From Desulfovibrio porci (GTDB taxonomy: Bacteria > Desulfobacterota > Desulfovibrionia > Desulfovibrionales > Desulfovibrionaceae): DNA of 55,295 nt. Of the stretch, positions 30,137 to 41,196 are shown in pieces. The position numbers were made by a program, and so were the translations under genes. How positions within the stretch are numbered: position 1 is the first letter of the stretch; each line of letters opens with the position of its first letter. Where the stretch lies: NCBI RefSeq assembly GCF_009696265.1, contig NZ_VUMH01000016.1, positions 1 to 55,295 on the forward strand, written 5' to 3'. The notes under the pieces were generated by a model. It did no database searches. It saw nothing but the letters and a program-made list of their open reading frames with translations, and had not been told where the DNA came from.

Positions 30137-31228
30137 TCAGGCGTCGGACCGGGATTGCGCTTCCCGCCGGAGGCGGGCCTCTTCCCGGATTTCGGCCCGC
30201 ACCTCTTCCCAGGAAGGCTCAGACCAGAGCGTGCCCGCGCGTTGCGGCGGCACGGCCAGGTCCTGGCCGCCGTCCCGCCAGTCCGCGCGCAGGGCGGTAA
30301 GGCCTTGGGCGGCCACGGCCTTGGGCGCGTAGGAGGCGGTCAGGGCGGCGGCTTCCTCCAGCAGGGGACGCGGCCAGGCCGCGCCCTCGCGGGCCAGGCC
30401 CAGAGGGCCGGGCAGGCCGGTCAGGCTGAGCAGGGCGTCCTCCGGTCCGGCTGCGGCGGCCAGCCGTTTGTTGTCCGCATTGTTGCGGCCCACGCCGAGC
30501 CAGTAATCGCGTCCGTCCAGACGCCGCCAGAACTGCCGTCCCAGATTGGCCAGGGCGAAATCCCGCGCGAGCGCGTCTCCGTCCCCGGCGCGGCGGGTCA
30601 GCACGGGCCAGTAGCGCCGGGCGTTTTCCCGCTCGGTCAGGCGGCAGCCGCCGCCGGGTGTGGGAATTTCCTTCAGGCCGAAATGCGCGGCCAGGGCCAG
30701 TTGCTCGCCGCGCCCGCGCCCGGAAATGGCCAGCAGGCGCGAGCGGTCCACCAGGCCGTTTTCCTCGGCCGGAACGGGGGGGAGCAGGCGCGCGCAGAGC
30801 GGGCGCAACAGCAGGCCGGTCACGTCCGCGTCGCGGGGGATCAGGTGCAGGGTGTCGCGCCGCTGGGACATGGGGCGCTGGCCCAGCACCTCGCCCGTGG
30901 CCAGCAGGCGCGCGCCCACGGTTTCCATGTACAGGCGGGCGTGCCGCAGCAGCAGTATCTTGCAGTCCACGCAGGGATTCATGACCTTGCCGAAGCCGTG
31001 CGCGGGCCGACGGCGCAGCAGGGCCGCGAAATCCGTGCTGACGTCCAGGCTGACGATGTCCAGGCCGTGCAGCCGCCGCCAGCGCGGCAGGGCCTCCGCA
31101 TCGCCGAAAAAGGGCGAGACGCAGTGCAGGCAACGCACCTGCAGGCCTTGATCTTCCAGCACCTTGGCGGCCAGAATGCTGTCCAGGCCGCCGGAAAAAA
31201 GGACAATTATGTCGGGAGAAGCAGTCAT
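30137..31228 (-). CDS. PP-loop ATPase, probable tRNA thiolation enzyme (MnmA/ThiI-like)
   Basis: 363 residues. The ATP-pyrophosphatase loop is FSGGLDS (11-17); NPCVDCKILLL near residue 85 gives two possible catalytic cysteines, and IPTPGGGCRLTERENARRY is a motif of the COG0482-related group often labelled tRNA thiouridylase. Such enzymes adenylate tRNA uridine and transfer sulfur. It lacks the full MnmA tRNA-binding end, and the C-terminal third is Ala/Gly/Leu-rich and low in recognisable motifs, so specificity is open. It lies upstream of dksA on the same strand. Confidence 0.75.
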   Translation of the reverse strand: MTASPDIIVLFSGGLDSILAAKVLEDQGLQVRCLHCVSPFFGDAEALPRWRRLHGLDIVSLDVSTDFAALLRRRPAHGFGKVMNPCVDCKILLLRHARLYMETVGARLLATGEVLGQRPMSQRRDTLHLIPRDADVTGLLLRPLCARLLPPVPAEENGLVDRSRLLAISGRGRGEQLALAAHFGLKEIPTPGGGCRLTERENARRYWPVLTRRAGDGDALARDFALANLGRQFWRRLDGRDYWLGVGRNNADNKRLAAAAGPEDALLSLTGLPGPLGLAREGAAWPRPLLEEAAALTASYAPKAVAAQGLTALRADWRDGGQDLAVPPQRAGTLWSEPSWEEVRAEIREEARLRREAQSRSDA

Positions 31229-31299
31229 GTCCGGCCTTGTACGCGAAGGACGCGCCCGAGCGCAAGACTTTTGCCGGATCCGGCCGGTTTTTAGCTATT

Positions 31300-31309
31300 G
31301 ATAATTATC
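31300..31309. promoter_or_regulatory. Palindrome in the recA upstream region
   Basis: GATAATTATC is a perfect 10-bp palindrome about 110 bases before recA, within a likely promoter region (TTGATA at 31299-31304). No CTGT-N8-ACAG LexA-type box is present, so control of recA here is unresolved. Confidence 0.35.
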
Positions 31310-31418
31310 TCTGTTAAGGTAGGATGCCATATCACGGGCGGCCGGGGCATTTGCCTTGCGTTGCGCCCTTTGCTAAGATAATGCGCTTGAATATCTCTTA
31401 CCCGGAGCAATAACAGTT

Positions 31419-32522
<1,104 letters not shown>

Positions 32523-32611
32523 CCGTCCGGGCCGGGGACTTCTCTCCCCCGGCCGTAATTCTTTCCCCGGCCGCCGCAGCTTTGGCCGGGCAGCCCCGCC
32601 ACGGAGCCCGT

Positions 32612-35290
32612 ATGCTGACTGCCCAAGAAATCCGCCGTCGTTATCTGGACTTTTTTCTGAGCCACCGGCACGAAGTCGTGCCGTCCGGACCGCTGATCCC
32701 GCCCAATGATCCCAGCCTGCTGTTCACCAACGCGGGCATGGTCCAGTTCAAAAAGCTCTTTCTGGGCGAGGAGACGCGCGCCTACACCCGCGCGGCCTCC
32801 TGCCAGAAATGCCTGCGCGTGTCCGGCAAGCACAACGACCTGGAAAACGTGGGCCGCACCGCGCGTCACCACACCTTTTTCGAAATGCTGGGCAATTTCT
32901 CCTTCGGCGACTACTTCAAGCGCGAGGCCATCACCTGGGCCTGGCAGTTCGTCACCGAGGAACTGCAACTGCCCAAGGAAAAGCTCTGGGTCACGGTTTT
33001 CCGCGAAGACGACGAGGCCGCCGAAATCTGGAAAGAAGTGGCCGGACTCACCGACGCGCGCATCATCCGCATGGGCGAGAAGGACAATTTCTGGACCATG
33101 GGCGATACCGGCCCCTGCGGCCCCTGTTCCGAAATCTACATCGACCAGGGCGAGGACATGTCCTGCGGGCCGGACTGCGGCATCGGCAAATGTGACTGCG
33201 ACCGCTTTCTGGAAATCTGGAACCTGGTCTTCACCCAGTTCGACCAAGCCGCCGACGGCAGCCGCGCCCTGCTGGCCGCGCCCAACATCGACACCGGCAT
33301 GGGCCTGGAGCGTATTGCCGCGGTCTGCCAGGGCAAGCGATCCAACTTCGACTGCGATCTTTTTCAGGAAATCATCCAGTACGCGGCCGGGCTGGCGGGC
33401 GTGACCTACAGTTTCAGCGCGCCGGACACCAACGACGTGGACACGGCCCTGCGCGTCATCGCCGACCACAGCCGCTCCGCCGCCTTTCTCATTGCCGAGG
33501 GCGTGCTGCCTTCCAACGAGAACCGGGGTTACGTGCTGCGCCGTCTGATCCGCCGGGCCCTACGCTTCGCCACGCTCATGGGCGTGCACGAGCCATTCAT
33601 GCACAAGGTGGCCCGCAAGGTGACGGAGGTCATGGGCGAAGCCTACCCCGACCTGCCGGAAAACGCGGATTTCATCGACCGCGCGGTGTTCGAGGAGGAG
33701 CAGCGCTTCTCCCTGACCCTGGAAAAGGGCCTGCATCTGCTGGACGAGGAACTGCAACGCCTGGGCGCCGCCGGGCAGACGGTCATCCCCGGCGCGTTCT
33801 GCTTCAAGCTCTACGATACCTACGGCTTCCCCCTGGATATCGTCACGGACGTGGCGGGCAAGCGCGGCTTCACGGCGGACGGGCCGGGTTTTGAAGCCCA
33901 CATGCGCGAACAGCGCGAGCGCGCCCGCGAGCATCAGAAAAAGGGCGGCCTGCTGGGCCAGGGCGCGGGGCAGGGCGACGCGACCTTCAAAAAGCTGGCC
34001 GCCGACGGCCTGCGCAGCGTCTTTGTGGGTTATGAAAGCCTCACGGCCGCAAGCCCGATCACGGCTCTGCTGAACGCCGGAGGCGCGCCCGTGGACCATC
34101 TGGGCGAAGGCGAAACCGGCTTCGCCGTGGCGGGAAAAACGCCGTTTTACGGCGAATCCGGCGGTCAGGCGGGCGATGCCGGGCTGCTCTCCGCCGCGTC
34201 GGGCCAGGCCAGGGTGCTGACCGCCCGCAAGCCCGCGCCGGACCTCATTGTGCATGAAATTGAAGTCTTGCGCGGCGAGTTGCACGCGGGACAGGAGGCG
34301 GCCCTCAGCGTGGACGCGGACAGCCGCCAGGCCACGGCCCGCAACCATACCTGCACGCATTTGCTGCACGCGGCCCTGCGCCGGACGCTGGGCGGCCACG
34401 TCAAGCAGGCCGGTTCCCTGGTGGACGGGCAGCGCCTGCGTTTTGACTTTTCGCACATCGCGGCCCTGACGCCCGAGGAACTGGCCGCCGTGGAGCGCGA
34501 CGTGAACCGCGCCATCCTGGCCGACCTGCCGGTGACCGCGCGCGAAATGCCGCGCGAACAGGCGCTGGCCGACGGAGCCATGGCCCTGTTCGGCGAGAAA
34601 TACGGCGAGACCGTGCGCGTGCTGAGCGTAGGCCGCGAGGGCGAAAGCCCCGAGTCAGTGGAACTCTGCGGCGGCACGCATCTCTGCCGCACCGGCCAGG
34701 CCGGATCGTTCCTGATCGTGGCCGAAACCGGCGTGGCCGCGGGCGTTCGCCGCATCGAGGCGGTCACCGGCTGGAACGCCTACAGCCTGGCCGCGGAGCA
34801 GCGCGCCGAGGTCGCGGCTCTGGCCGGAATGCTCAAGTCCAAACCCGGCCAGCTGGCCGAGCGCGTCCAGGCCTTGCAGACGGAAGTCAAGAAAATGCGC
34901 AAGGCCTCGGAAAAGGCCTCGGCCGCGCCCGCCACGGGCGCGGACCTGCTGCGCCGGGCCGAGGATGTCAACGGCGTGCGCCTGCTGGCCGCGCGCCTGG
35001 ACAATGTGCCGGTCAAGGCGTTGCGCGAGGTCATGGACGACGTGCGCTCGCGTCTTTCCAGCGCGGGCGTGGCCTGTCTGGCCACGGTGGAAGAGGGCAA
35101 GGTGGGCCTGCTGCTCTATGTTTCCAAAGATTTGCACGGCCGATTCACGGCTCCGGCCCTGATCAAACAGGTGGCCGCGCCCTGCGGCGGCGCGGGCGGC
35201 GGCCGTCCGGATCTGGCCCAGGCCGGAGGCGCCAGGCCCGAAGGTCTGGACGAAGCCTTTGCCGTGCTGAAAACCCTGATCGAAAAATAA
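32612..35290 (+). CDS. alaS: Alanyl-tRNA synthetase
   Basis: 892 residues from the ATG at 32612 (GGAG upstream; family starts as [15 protein letters not shown]). The class II core shows [15 protein letters not shown] and [19 protein letters not shown]; the editing domain has [14 protein letters not shown] and the zinc site [15 protein letters not shown]; the C-terminal DHHA1 part ends with [12 protein letters not shown]. It charges tRNA with alanine and clears Ser/Gly mischarges. The heme gene ahbC begins only 11 bases after it, so the two probably share a transcript. Confidence 0.98.
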   Translation: MLTAQEIRRRYLDFFLSHRHEVVPSGPLIPPNDPSLLFTNAGMVQFKKLFLGEETRAYTRAASCQKCLRVSGKHNDLENVGRTARHHTFFEMLGNFSFGDYFKREAITWAWQFVTEELQLPKEKLWVTVFREDDEAAEIWKEVAGLTDARIIRMGEKDNFWTMGDTGPCGPCSEIYIDQGEDMSCGPDCGIGKCDCDRFLEIWNLVFTQFDQAADGSRALLAAPNIDTGMGLERIAAVCQGKRSNFDCDLFQEIIQYAAGLAGVTYSFSAPDTNDVDTALRVIADHSRSAAFLIAEGVLPSNENRGYVLRRLIRRALRFATLMGVHEPFMHKVARKVTEVMGEAYPDLPENADFIDRAVFEEEQRFSLTLEKGLHLLDEELQRLGAAGQTVIPGAFCFKLYDTYGFPLDIVTDVAGKRGFTADGPGFEAHMREQRERAREHQKKGGLLGQGAGQGDATFKKLAADGLRSVFVGYESLTAASPITALLNAGGAPVDHLGEGETGFAVAGKTPFYGESGGQAGDAGLLSAASGQARVLTARKPAPDLIVHEIEVLRGELHAGQEAALSVDADSRQATARNHTCTHLLHAALRRTLGGHVKQAGSLVDGQRLRFDFSHIAALTPEELAAVERDVNRAILADLPVTAREMPREQALADGAMALFGEKYGETVRVLSVGREGESPESVELCGGTHLCRTGQAGSFLIVAETGVAAGVRRIEAVTGWNAYSLAAEQRAEVAALAGMLKSKPGQLAERVQALQTEVKKMRKASEKASAAPATGADLLRRAEDVNGVRLLAARLDNVPVKALREVMDDVRSRLSSAGVACLATVEEGKVGLLLYVSKDLHGRFTAPALIKQVAAPCGGAGGGRPDLAQAGGARPEGLDEAFAVLKTLIEK

Positions 35291-35301
35291 GGACTATCCT
35301 G

Positions 35302-36483
35302 ATGATAGGCATTTCGAAATTGTACTGCGGGCAGGTGGAACCTTCGGACGCGCTGCGCTACGGCCGGGAATCCGGCAAACTGCCCTCGCATCTGCTGCAA
35401 TTCTCCAAGGACAAGAAGCCGGTCATTGTCTGGAACATGACCCAGCGCTGCAACCTGAAGTGCGTGCATTGCTACGCCCATGCCGTGGAAGTGGACGGCA
35501 CGGACGACATCAATACCGAACAGGCCAAGGCCATGATCGACGATCTGGCGGCTTTCGGCGCGCCGGTGATGCTTTTCTCCGGCGGCGAGCCCCTGGTGCG
35601 CAAGGATCTGGTGGAACTGGCCAGCCACGCCACCGGCAAGGGCATGCGCGCGGTGATCTCCACCAACGGCACTCTGATCACGCCGCAGAAAGCGCGCGAA
35701 CTCAAGGAAGTGGGCCTGTCCTACGTGGGCATTTCCCTGGACGGCATGGAAGACGTGCACGACCATTTCCGTTGCGTGCCCGGCGCGTTCAAAAAAGCCC
35801 TGCAAGGCATCGCCAACTGCCAGGCCGAGGGCCTCAAGGTGGGCCTGCGCTTCACCATCAACAAGCGCAATGTGGCGGAAATCCCCGGCATCTTCCGTCT
35901 GCTCAAAGAGCTGGAAGTGCCGCGCGCCTGTTTTTACCACCTGGTCTATTCGGGACGCGGTTCGGAACTGATCAAGGAAGATCTGGATCACGCCGAAACC
36001 CGCGCCGTGCTGGACCTGATCATGGATGAAACCCGCGCCCTGTTCGACGCGGGCCATCCCAAGGAAATCCTCACCGTGGACAACCACGCCGACGGCCCCT
36101 ATGTCTGGATGCGCCTGCAGCGCGAGGACCCCAAACGGGCCGAGGAAGTCTTTGAACTCTTGCAGTACAACGAAGGCAACAATTCGGGCCGGGGCATCGG
36201 CTGTATTTCCTGGGACGGCAAGGTGCACGCCGACCAGTTCTGGCGTGAACACGTCTTCGGCAATGTGCTGGAGCGGCCCTTCTCGCAGATCTGGGACGAC
36301 CCGTCCATCGAACTGCTGCACAAGCTCAAGAACAAAAAGGCCCATGTGGGCGGCCGTTGCGCCAAATGCCGGTATCTGAACATCTGCGGCGGCAACTTCC
36401 GGGCCAGGGCCGAGGCTTTTTACGGCGACGAGTGGGCGCAGGACCCGGCTTGTTATCTGACTGACGAGGAAATCGGAATATAG
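35302..36483 (+). CDS. ahbC: AhbC, 12,18-didecarboxysiroheme deacetylase (radical SAM)
   Basis: 393 residues. A radical SAM core has Cys 50, 54 and 57 (RCNLKCVHC), FSGGEPLVRKDL and STNGTLIT; a C-terminal cysteine group (GGRCAKCRYLNICGG, DPACYLTD) binds an auxiliary iron-sulfur cluster. AhbC removes the two acetate chains of didecarboxysiroheme to give iron-coproporphyrin III in the alternative heme pathway of sulfate reducers. NirJ of heme d1 synthesis is a close relative, but nearby hemB and ahbD and the absence of other nir genes favour AhbC. It begins 11 bases after alaS. Confidence 0.92.
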   Translation: MIGISKLYCGQVEPSDALRYGRESGKLPSHLLQFSKDKKPVIVWNMTQRCNLKCVHCYAHAVEVDGTDDINTEQAKAMIDDLAAFGAPVMLFSGGEPLVRKDLVELASHATGKGMRAVISTNGTLITPQKARELKEVGLSYVGISLDGMEDVHDHFRCVPGAFKKALQGIANCQAEGLKVGLRFTINKRNVAEIPGIFRLLKELEVPRACFYHLVYSGRGSELIKEDLDHAETRAVLDLIMDETRALFDAGHPKEILTVDNHADGPYVWMRLQREDPKRAEEVFELLQYNEGNNSGRGIGCISWDGKVHADQFWREHVFGNVLERPFSQIWDDPSIELLHKLKNKKAHVGGRCAKCRYLNICGGNFRARAEAFYGDEWAQDPACYLTDEEIGI

Positions 36484-36504
36484 CGACGCGCCGGACTCCG
36501 GTTC

Positions 36505-36607
36505 TTTTGCCCGCCCTCGGCGTCAAGCTCGTCTTGTCGCTTGGTCGAGTGCCATTGGAGTACACTCCCGCGCGCAAGGCTCACTTTCCTTGAGGGCGGG
36601 GCAAAAC
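36505..36607 (+). repeat. Dispersed structured repeat, copy C
   Basis: 103 bp between ahbC and hemB. Outer arms TTTTGCCCGCCCTC and GAGGGCGGGGCAAAA pair over 13-14 bases; the core keeps CGGCGTCAAGCT, GTCGAGTGCC, GGAGTACACTCC and TTTCCTTG. Arms differ in sequence from copies A and B while staying complementary. The rest of the gap to 36765 shows no gene. Confidence 0.75.
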
Positions 36608-36765
36608 TCCTTGGCGTCCGGTGCGCCGCAAAAAATGGCGGCCTGTGAGAAAAAATACTTTGGTCTAGCCCTCAGTATTGAGCGAAGCCCCCTTCGGAAA
36701 AGAGCTGGTTTAGCGTAAAGGCGGTCAACAACAAGAAAGGCTGCCTACATATAAAGGAAAAAGCC

Positions 36766-37755
36766 ATGACTACGCCATTTCATCGCGGCCGTCGGCTGCG
36801 CTGGACCCCGGAACTCCGCGCCCTGGTGCGCGAAACTCCGCCTCTACTGGTGGAAGACCTGATTATGCCCTACTTTGTGGTGGAAACCGAAGACCGGTCT
36901 TTCCGCAAAGAAGTGGCCTCCATGCCCGGCCAGTACCAGCTTTCGCCGGGCGAGCTGGAAAAGCAGGTGGAAAAAGCCGTGGATACGGGCCTGACGGCTG
37001 TACTGCTCTTCGGCATTCCGGCCAAGAAAGACGAAAAGGCCAGCGGCGCGTATGCCGAGGACGGCATCGTGCAGCAGGCCGTGCGCCGTCTCAAGGAGCG
37101 CTGGCCCAGGCTCATCGTGATTACCGACGTCTGTCTCTGCGAATACATGAGCCACGGCCATTGCGGCGTGCTGATGCCCGACGGCGCTGTGCTCAACGAC
37201 CCCACACTGCCCCTGCTGGCCAAGACGGCGGTGAGCCACGCGGCGGCCGGCGCGGACATGGTGGCCCCCTCGGACATGATGGACGGGCGGGTAGCGGCCA
37301 TCCGCGCGGCCCTGGACGAAGGCGGCCTGAAAGAGCTGCCCATCATGTCCTATGCCGTGAAGTATGCCGGAGCCTATTACGGACCGTTCCGCGACGCGGC
37401 GGAATCCGCCCCGGCCAGCGGTGACCGCAAATCCTATCAGATGGATCCCGGCAACGCCCGCGAAGCCCTGATCGAAGCCCGCGCAGACCTGGACGAGGGC
37501 GCGGACGCGCTCATCGTCAAGCCGGCGGGGCCGTACAGCGACATCATCCGTCTGGTGCGCGAGCATGTGGACGTGCCGCTCTGCGCCTATCAGGTCAGCG
37601 GCGAATATTCCATGATCCGCGCGGCGGGGCTCAACGGCTGGATCGACGAGCGCGCGGTCATGCTGGAAAGCCTGCAGGGCCTCAAACGCGCGGGCGCGGA
37701 CATGCTCATCACCTATTTCGCCGAGGAAATCCTCCGGCAAAGGCTGGCGCGCTGA
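36766..37755 (+). CDS. hemB: Porphobilinogen synthase (delta-aminolevulinate dehydratase)
   Basis: 329 residues, start preceded by AAGGAAAAA. It joins two aminolevulinate molecules into porphobilinogen, an early step shared by siroheme, heme and cobamide synthesis. The zinc-type active site has Cys 123, 125 and 133 (DVCLCEYMSHGHCG); the Schiff-base lysines are Lys 199 (SYAVKYAGAYYGPF) and Lys 252 (IVKPAGPY). It lies between ahbC and ahbD and overlaps ahbD by one base (TGATG), indicating coupled translation. Confidence 0.97.
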   Translation: MTTPFHRGRRLRWTPELRALVRETPPLLVEDLIMPYFVVETEDRSFRKEVASMPGQYQLSPGELEKQVEKAVDTGLTAVLLFGIPAKKDEKASGAYAEDGIVQQAVRRLKERWPRLIVITDVCLCEYMSHGHCGVLMPDGAVLNDPTLPLLAKTAVSHAAAGADMVAPSDMMDGRVAAIRAALDEGGLKELPIMSYAVKYAGAYYGPFRDAAESAPASGDRKSYQMDPGNAREALIEARADLDEGADALIVKPAGPYSDIIRLVREHVDVPLCAYQVSGEYSMIRAAGLNGWIDERAVMLESLQGLKRAGADMLITYFAEEILRQRLAR

Positions 37756-38915
37756 TGCACGGACAGGACCAACACTCCGGCGCTCATCCGGGAACCATGG
37801 CCGGCCATACGACAGGACATCCGGGCGGCGCGCCCGGCACGACCCGCGTGCTGGAGGACGGCAGCCCGGTCTGCCGCCTCATCGCCTGGGAAGTGACCCG
37901 CTCCTGTAATCTGGCCTGCAAGCACTGCCGGGCCGAAGCCCATCCCGAGCCCTATCCCGGCGAGTTGTCCACGGCCGAGGCCAAGGCGCTCATCGACACC
38001 TTTCCGCAGGTGGGCAATCCCATCATCATTTTCACCGGCGGCGATCCCATGATCCGGCCGGACGTCTATGAACTGGTGGCCTATACCCACGCCAAGGGAC
38101 TGACCTGCGCCTTTTCGCCCAACGGCACCCTGATCACGCCGGAAAACGCCCGGCGCATCAAGGAAGCCGGGGTGGAGCGCTGCTCCATCTCCATTGACGG
38201 GGCCGACGCGGAAAGTCACGACGCCTTCCGGGGCGTGCCCGGCGCGTTCGAGGCCAGCATGCGCGGTATCGGTCATCTCAAGGACGCGGGTGTGCCCTTT
38301 CAGATCAACACCACGGTGACGCGCAACAACCTGAGCAGCTTCAAGAAAATCTTCGAGCTTTGCGAACGCATCGGCGCGGCGGCCTGGCACATCTTTCTGC
38401 TGGTGCCCATGGGCCGGGCTTCGGGGCTGGCGGATCAGGTCATCACCGCGCAGGAATATGAGGACGTGCTGCACTGGCTCTATGATTTCCGCAAGGGCAC
38501 AAGCATGCATCTCAAGGCCACCTGCGCGCCGCACTATTACCGGATCATGCGCCAGCGCGCGCATGAGGAAGGCCTGCGCGTCACGCCGGAAACCTTCGGC
38601 ATGGACGCCATGACCAGGGGCTGTCTGGGCGGCACGGGCTTCTGCTTTATCAGCCATACCGGCCAGGTCCAGCCCTGCGGCTATCTGGAACTCAACTGCG
38701 GCAATGTGCGCGAAACGCCCTTCCCGGAAATCTGGCGCAAGAGCGAATACTTCCGCCAGTTCCGCGACCAGTCCTGTTACAAGGGCAAGTGCGGCTCGTG
38801 CGAGTTCCACAAGGTCTGCGGCGGCTGCCGGGCCCGCGCGCAGAGCATGGACGGGGACCACATGGGGCCGGAACCGCTGTGCACCTATCAGCCCGCGAAA
38901 ATGAAGACGCGCTGA
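37755..38915 (+). CDS. ahbD: AhbD, heme synthase (radical SAM)
   Basis: 386 residues. A His/Gly-rich N-terminal tail (about 1-30) precedes the radical SAM core with Cys 51, 55 and 58 (SCNLACKHC), FTGGDPMIRPDV and FSPNGTLIT. The C-terminal SPASM-type cysteines are in PCGYLELNCGN and CGSCEFHKVCGGCRARA. AhbD decarboxylates the two propionates of iron-coproporphyrin III to the vinyls of heme b, the last step of the siroheme-dependent route. It starts within the hemB stop codon and is followed by a siroheme decarboxylase gene. Confidence 0.92.
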   Translation: MHGQDQHSGAHPGTMAGHTTGHPGGAPGTTRVLEDGSPVCRLIAWEVTRSCNLACKHCRAEAHPEPYPGELSTAEAKALIDTFPQVGNPIIIFTGGDPMIRPDVYELVAYTHAKGLTCAFSPNGTLITPENARRIKEAGVERCSISIDGADAESHDAFRGVPGAFEASMRGIGHLKDAGVPFQINTTVTRNNLSSFKKIFELCERIGAAAWHIFLLVPMGRASGLADQVITAQEYEDVLHWLYDFRKGTSMHLKATCAPHYYRIMRQRAHEEGLRVTPETFGMDAMTRGCLGGTGFCFISHTGQVQPCGYLELNCGNVRETPFPEIWRKSEYFRQFRDQSCYKGKCGSCEFHKVCGGCRARAQSMDGDHMGPEPLCTYQPAKMKTR

Positions 38916-38956
38916 ATCCGGGCGGCGACCCGGCAGACAGCGCACAGGACCGCACT

Positions 38957-39472
38957 ATGAACAAACAGACCCGCAAAGCCGGGGAGGGCGGCGCTCTTCC
39001 CCCGGCGGACAGCCGCATGGACAGTCTGGACAGGCAGCTGCTGGACATCATCCAGACGGATTTTCCCCTGACGCCGCGGCCGTACGCCGAGCTGGGCCAA
39101 CGCCTGGGCATTCCCGAGGAAGAAGCCCTGGAGCGGGTGCGGACCTTGCGCGGCCGCAAGATCATCCGTCGCCTGGGGGCCAATTTCCAGTCCGCCAAGC
39201 TGGGTTTCGTGTCCACACTCTGCGCGGCCAAGGTGCCCGAAGACAAGCTGGACGCCTTCATTGCCGAGGTCAACGCCCGGCCCGGCGTGACCCATAATTA
39301 TCTGCGCGAGCACAACTACAACGTCTGGTTTACCCTGATCAGCCCCTCGCGTGAGGAGGCCCAGGCCGTGCTGGACGAGATCAGCGCGCGCACCGGCGTG
39401 GCCATTCTCAACCTGCCCGCCACAAAACTGTTCAAGATCCGCGTGGACTTCCGCATGGGCGACGAGGCCTAG
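38957..39472 (+). CDS. Siroheme decarboxylase subunit (AhbA or AhbB)
   Basis: 171 residues, AGGA upstream of the ATG. An Lrp/AsnC-like N-terminal helix-turn-helix (LDRQLLDIIQTDFPLTPRPY, RRLGANFQSAKLGF) is joined to a ferredoxin-like half with the conserved stretch VTHNYLREHNYNVWFTLI and a C-terminal KIRVDFRM. The AhbA-AhbB pair decarboxylates siroheme to 12,18-didecarboxysiroheme, the substrate of AhbC. The histidines in HNYLREHNYN are placed as in the active site of the family. I cannot tell A from B by eye; only one such gene is in this cluster, so the partner must be elsewhere. Confidence 0.85.
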   Translation: MNKQTRKAGEGGALPPADSRMDSLDRQLLDIIQTDFPLTPRPYAELGQRLGIPEEEALERVRTLRGRKIIRRLGANFQSAKLGFVSTLCAAKVPEDKLDAFIAEVNARPGVTHNYLREHNYNVWFTLISPSREEAQAVLDEISARTGVAILNLPATKLFKIRVDFRMGDEA

Positions 39473-39514
39473 CCGCGTGGCGCGCCTCGGGCGCGGGCAG
39501 ACCCGGTTTGCAGC

Positions 39515-39564
39515 AATCTCCCCGGCTCCGTGTTCCGGCGCGGCGCGGGGGAGATTCTTCTTTT
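39515..39564 (+). terminator. Terminator of the heme gene cluster
   Basis: AATCTCCCC (39515-39523) pairs with GGGGAGATT (39547-39555), with an inner GC-rich part, followed by CTTCTTTT. It separates the ahb operon from the dehydrogenase gene. Confidence 0.75.
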
Positions 39565-39676
39565 CCGTGGTCACGGCCTTTACGGCTTTGCCGCTCTGGA
39601 GGTATGCTTGCAAACATGGAGAGGCGGCCGCGCGGCCGTCCCGGCGTACCCGCCAACCTTTTTCAGGGAGAGCCCC

Positions 39677-41110
39677 ATGCGCATCTATGCACAGTTCATC
39701 AACGGCGAACTGGTTAGCCGCCCCGGCACGGGAATGATTGATGTGGAGAACCCCTCCAGCGGAGAAATCATGGCCCAGGTGCCTGACGGCGGCGCGGAGG
39801 ACGCGCGTGCCGCGCTGGAGGCGGCGCGTGCCGCGCAGGACGGTTGGGCCGCGCTGCCGGCGCCCGCGCGCGCCACGGCGCTGAAAAAGCTGGCCGGGGG
39901 CATCCGCGAGCGGCGCACGGAACTGGCCGCCATCCTGGCCGAGGAGCAGGCCAAAACCCTGCCCCTGGCGCAGGTGGAGGTGGATTTCACCGCCGAATAT
40001 TTCGACTATTACGCTGGTTGGGCGCGGATTTATGAAGGCGAAATCATCCAGAGTGACCGCCCGCGTGAAAATATCCTGCTCTACCGTCAGCCTATCGGCG
40101 TGGTGGCGGGCATCTGTCCCTGGAATTTCCCGCTCTTTGTCACGGCCCGCAAGGTGGCTCCGGCTCTGCTGGCCGGATGCGCCGTGGTGATCAAGCCCAG
40201 CAGCGTGGCCCCGGTCACGGTCATGGAATTCGCCAAAATCGCCGCCGGGCTGGACCTGCCCAAGGGCGTGCTGAACGTGGTCACCGGCGGCGGGGCGCGC
40301 CTGGGCGAAGCCCTGGCCAAAAGCCCGCTCACCGACATGGTTTCCCTCACCGGCAGCGTGGAGGCCGGGCAGCGCATCATCGCGGCCGGCGCGGCCAACA
40401 TCACCAAGGTTTCTCTCGAACTGGGCGGCAAGGCTCCGGCCATCGTCTGCGCGGACGCGGATCTGGATCTGGCAGCCAAAGCCGTCACGGCCTCGCGCAC
40501 GATCTTCAGCGGCCAGGTCTGCAACTGCGCGGAGCGGGTCTATGTGCACGAGAGCATTGCCGACGCCTTCGCGGAAAAGCTGGTCAAAGCTTTTGAAGCC
40601 GTGCGGCTGGGCGATCCTTTTGACGAACCCGCGCCGGACATGTGCAGCCAGATCAACGCCGAACAGCTGGCCAAAATCGAAGGCATGGTCCGCCGGGCCA
40701 GGGCCGACGGGGCGGAGGCGGTCATGGGCGGCGCGCCTGCGGACAGAAAGAAGGGCTATTTCTACATGCCCACGCTGCTGCGCAATTGCCGCCAGGATAT
40801 GGAAATCGTGCGCAAGGAAATCTTCGGGCCGGTGCTGCCCATGCTGACCTTCAGCGATTTCGATGAAGCCATCGCTCTGGCCAATGACTGCGAGTATGGC
40901 CTGACCTCCTCCATCTACACGCGCAACGTGTCCCTGGCCCTGGAGGCCGTCAACCGCCTCAAGTTCGGCGAGACCTACGTCAACCGCGAAAATTTCGAGG
41001 GCATGCAGGGTTTTCACGCGGGCTGGCGCAAGTCCGGCATTGGCGGCGCGGACGGCAAGCACGGACTGATGGAGTATTTACAGACGCATGTGGCCTATAT
41101 TCAGTACTAA
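39677..41110 (+). CDS. aldA: NAD-dependent aldehyde dehydrogenase, AldA (lactaldehyde/glycolaldehyde) type
   Basis: 477 residues from the ATG at 39677 (AGGGAG upstream). Extended matches to E. coli AldA are visible, such as YEGEIIQSDRPRENILL, CNCAERVYVHES and RENFEGMQGFHAGWRKSG. The catalytic cysteine is Cys 282 (SGQVCNCAER) and the general base Glu 248 (LELGGKAPA). AldA enzymes oxidise lactaldehyde, glycolaldehyde and succinate semialdehyde to acids with NAD. No fucose or rhamnose genes are nearby, so the in vivo substrate is inferred. Confidence 0.9.
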   Translation: MRIYAQFINGELVSRPGTGMIDVENPSSGEIMAQVPDGGAEDARAALEAARAAQDGWAALPAPARATALKKLAGGIRERRTELAAILAEEQAKTLPLAQVEVDFTAEYFDYYAGWARIYEGEIIQSDRPRENILLYRQPIGVVAGICPWNFPLFVTARKVAPALLAGCAVVIKPSSVAPVTVMEFAKIAAGLDLPKGVLNVVTGGGARLGEALAKSPLTDMVSLTGSVEAGQRIIAAGAANITKVSLELGGKAPAIVCADADLDLAAKAVTASRTIFSGQVCNCAERVYVHESIADAFAEKLVKAFEAVRLGDPFDEPAPDMCSQINAEQLAKIEGMVRRARADGAEAVMGGAPADRKKGYFYMPTLLRNCRQDMEIVRKEIFGPVLPMLTFSDFDEAIALANDCEYGLTSSIYTRNVSLALEAVNRLKFGETYVNRENFEGMQGFHAGWRKSGIGGADGKHGLMEYLQTHVAYIQY

Positions 41111-41128
41111 GCGGCGGCACGAACAGCC

Positions 41129-41149
41129 GGGGCGCGCCTGTCGCGCCCC
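41129..41149 (+). terminator. GC hairpin after aldA
   Basis: GGGGCGCG pairs with CGCGCCCC around a 5-base loop, 19 bases after the stop. No T-run follows. Confidence 0.5.
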
Positions 41150-41196
41150 GCGTCACACATTACCCGATATCCTCCAGTGCGGAAAAGGAAGAATTC

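Noticed and set aside
31280..31418. LexA/SOS box upstream of recA
   Set aside because: No CTGT-N8-ACAG or similar spaced repeat is present. Only a GATAATTATC palindrome was found, which I list without assigning a regulator.
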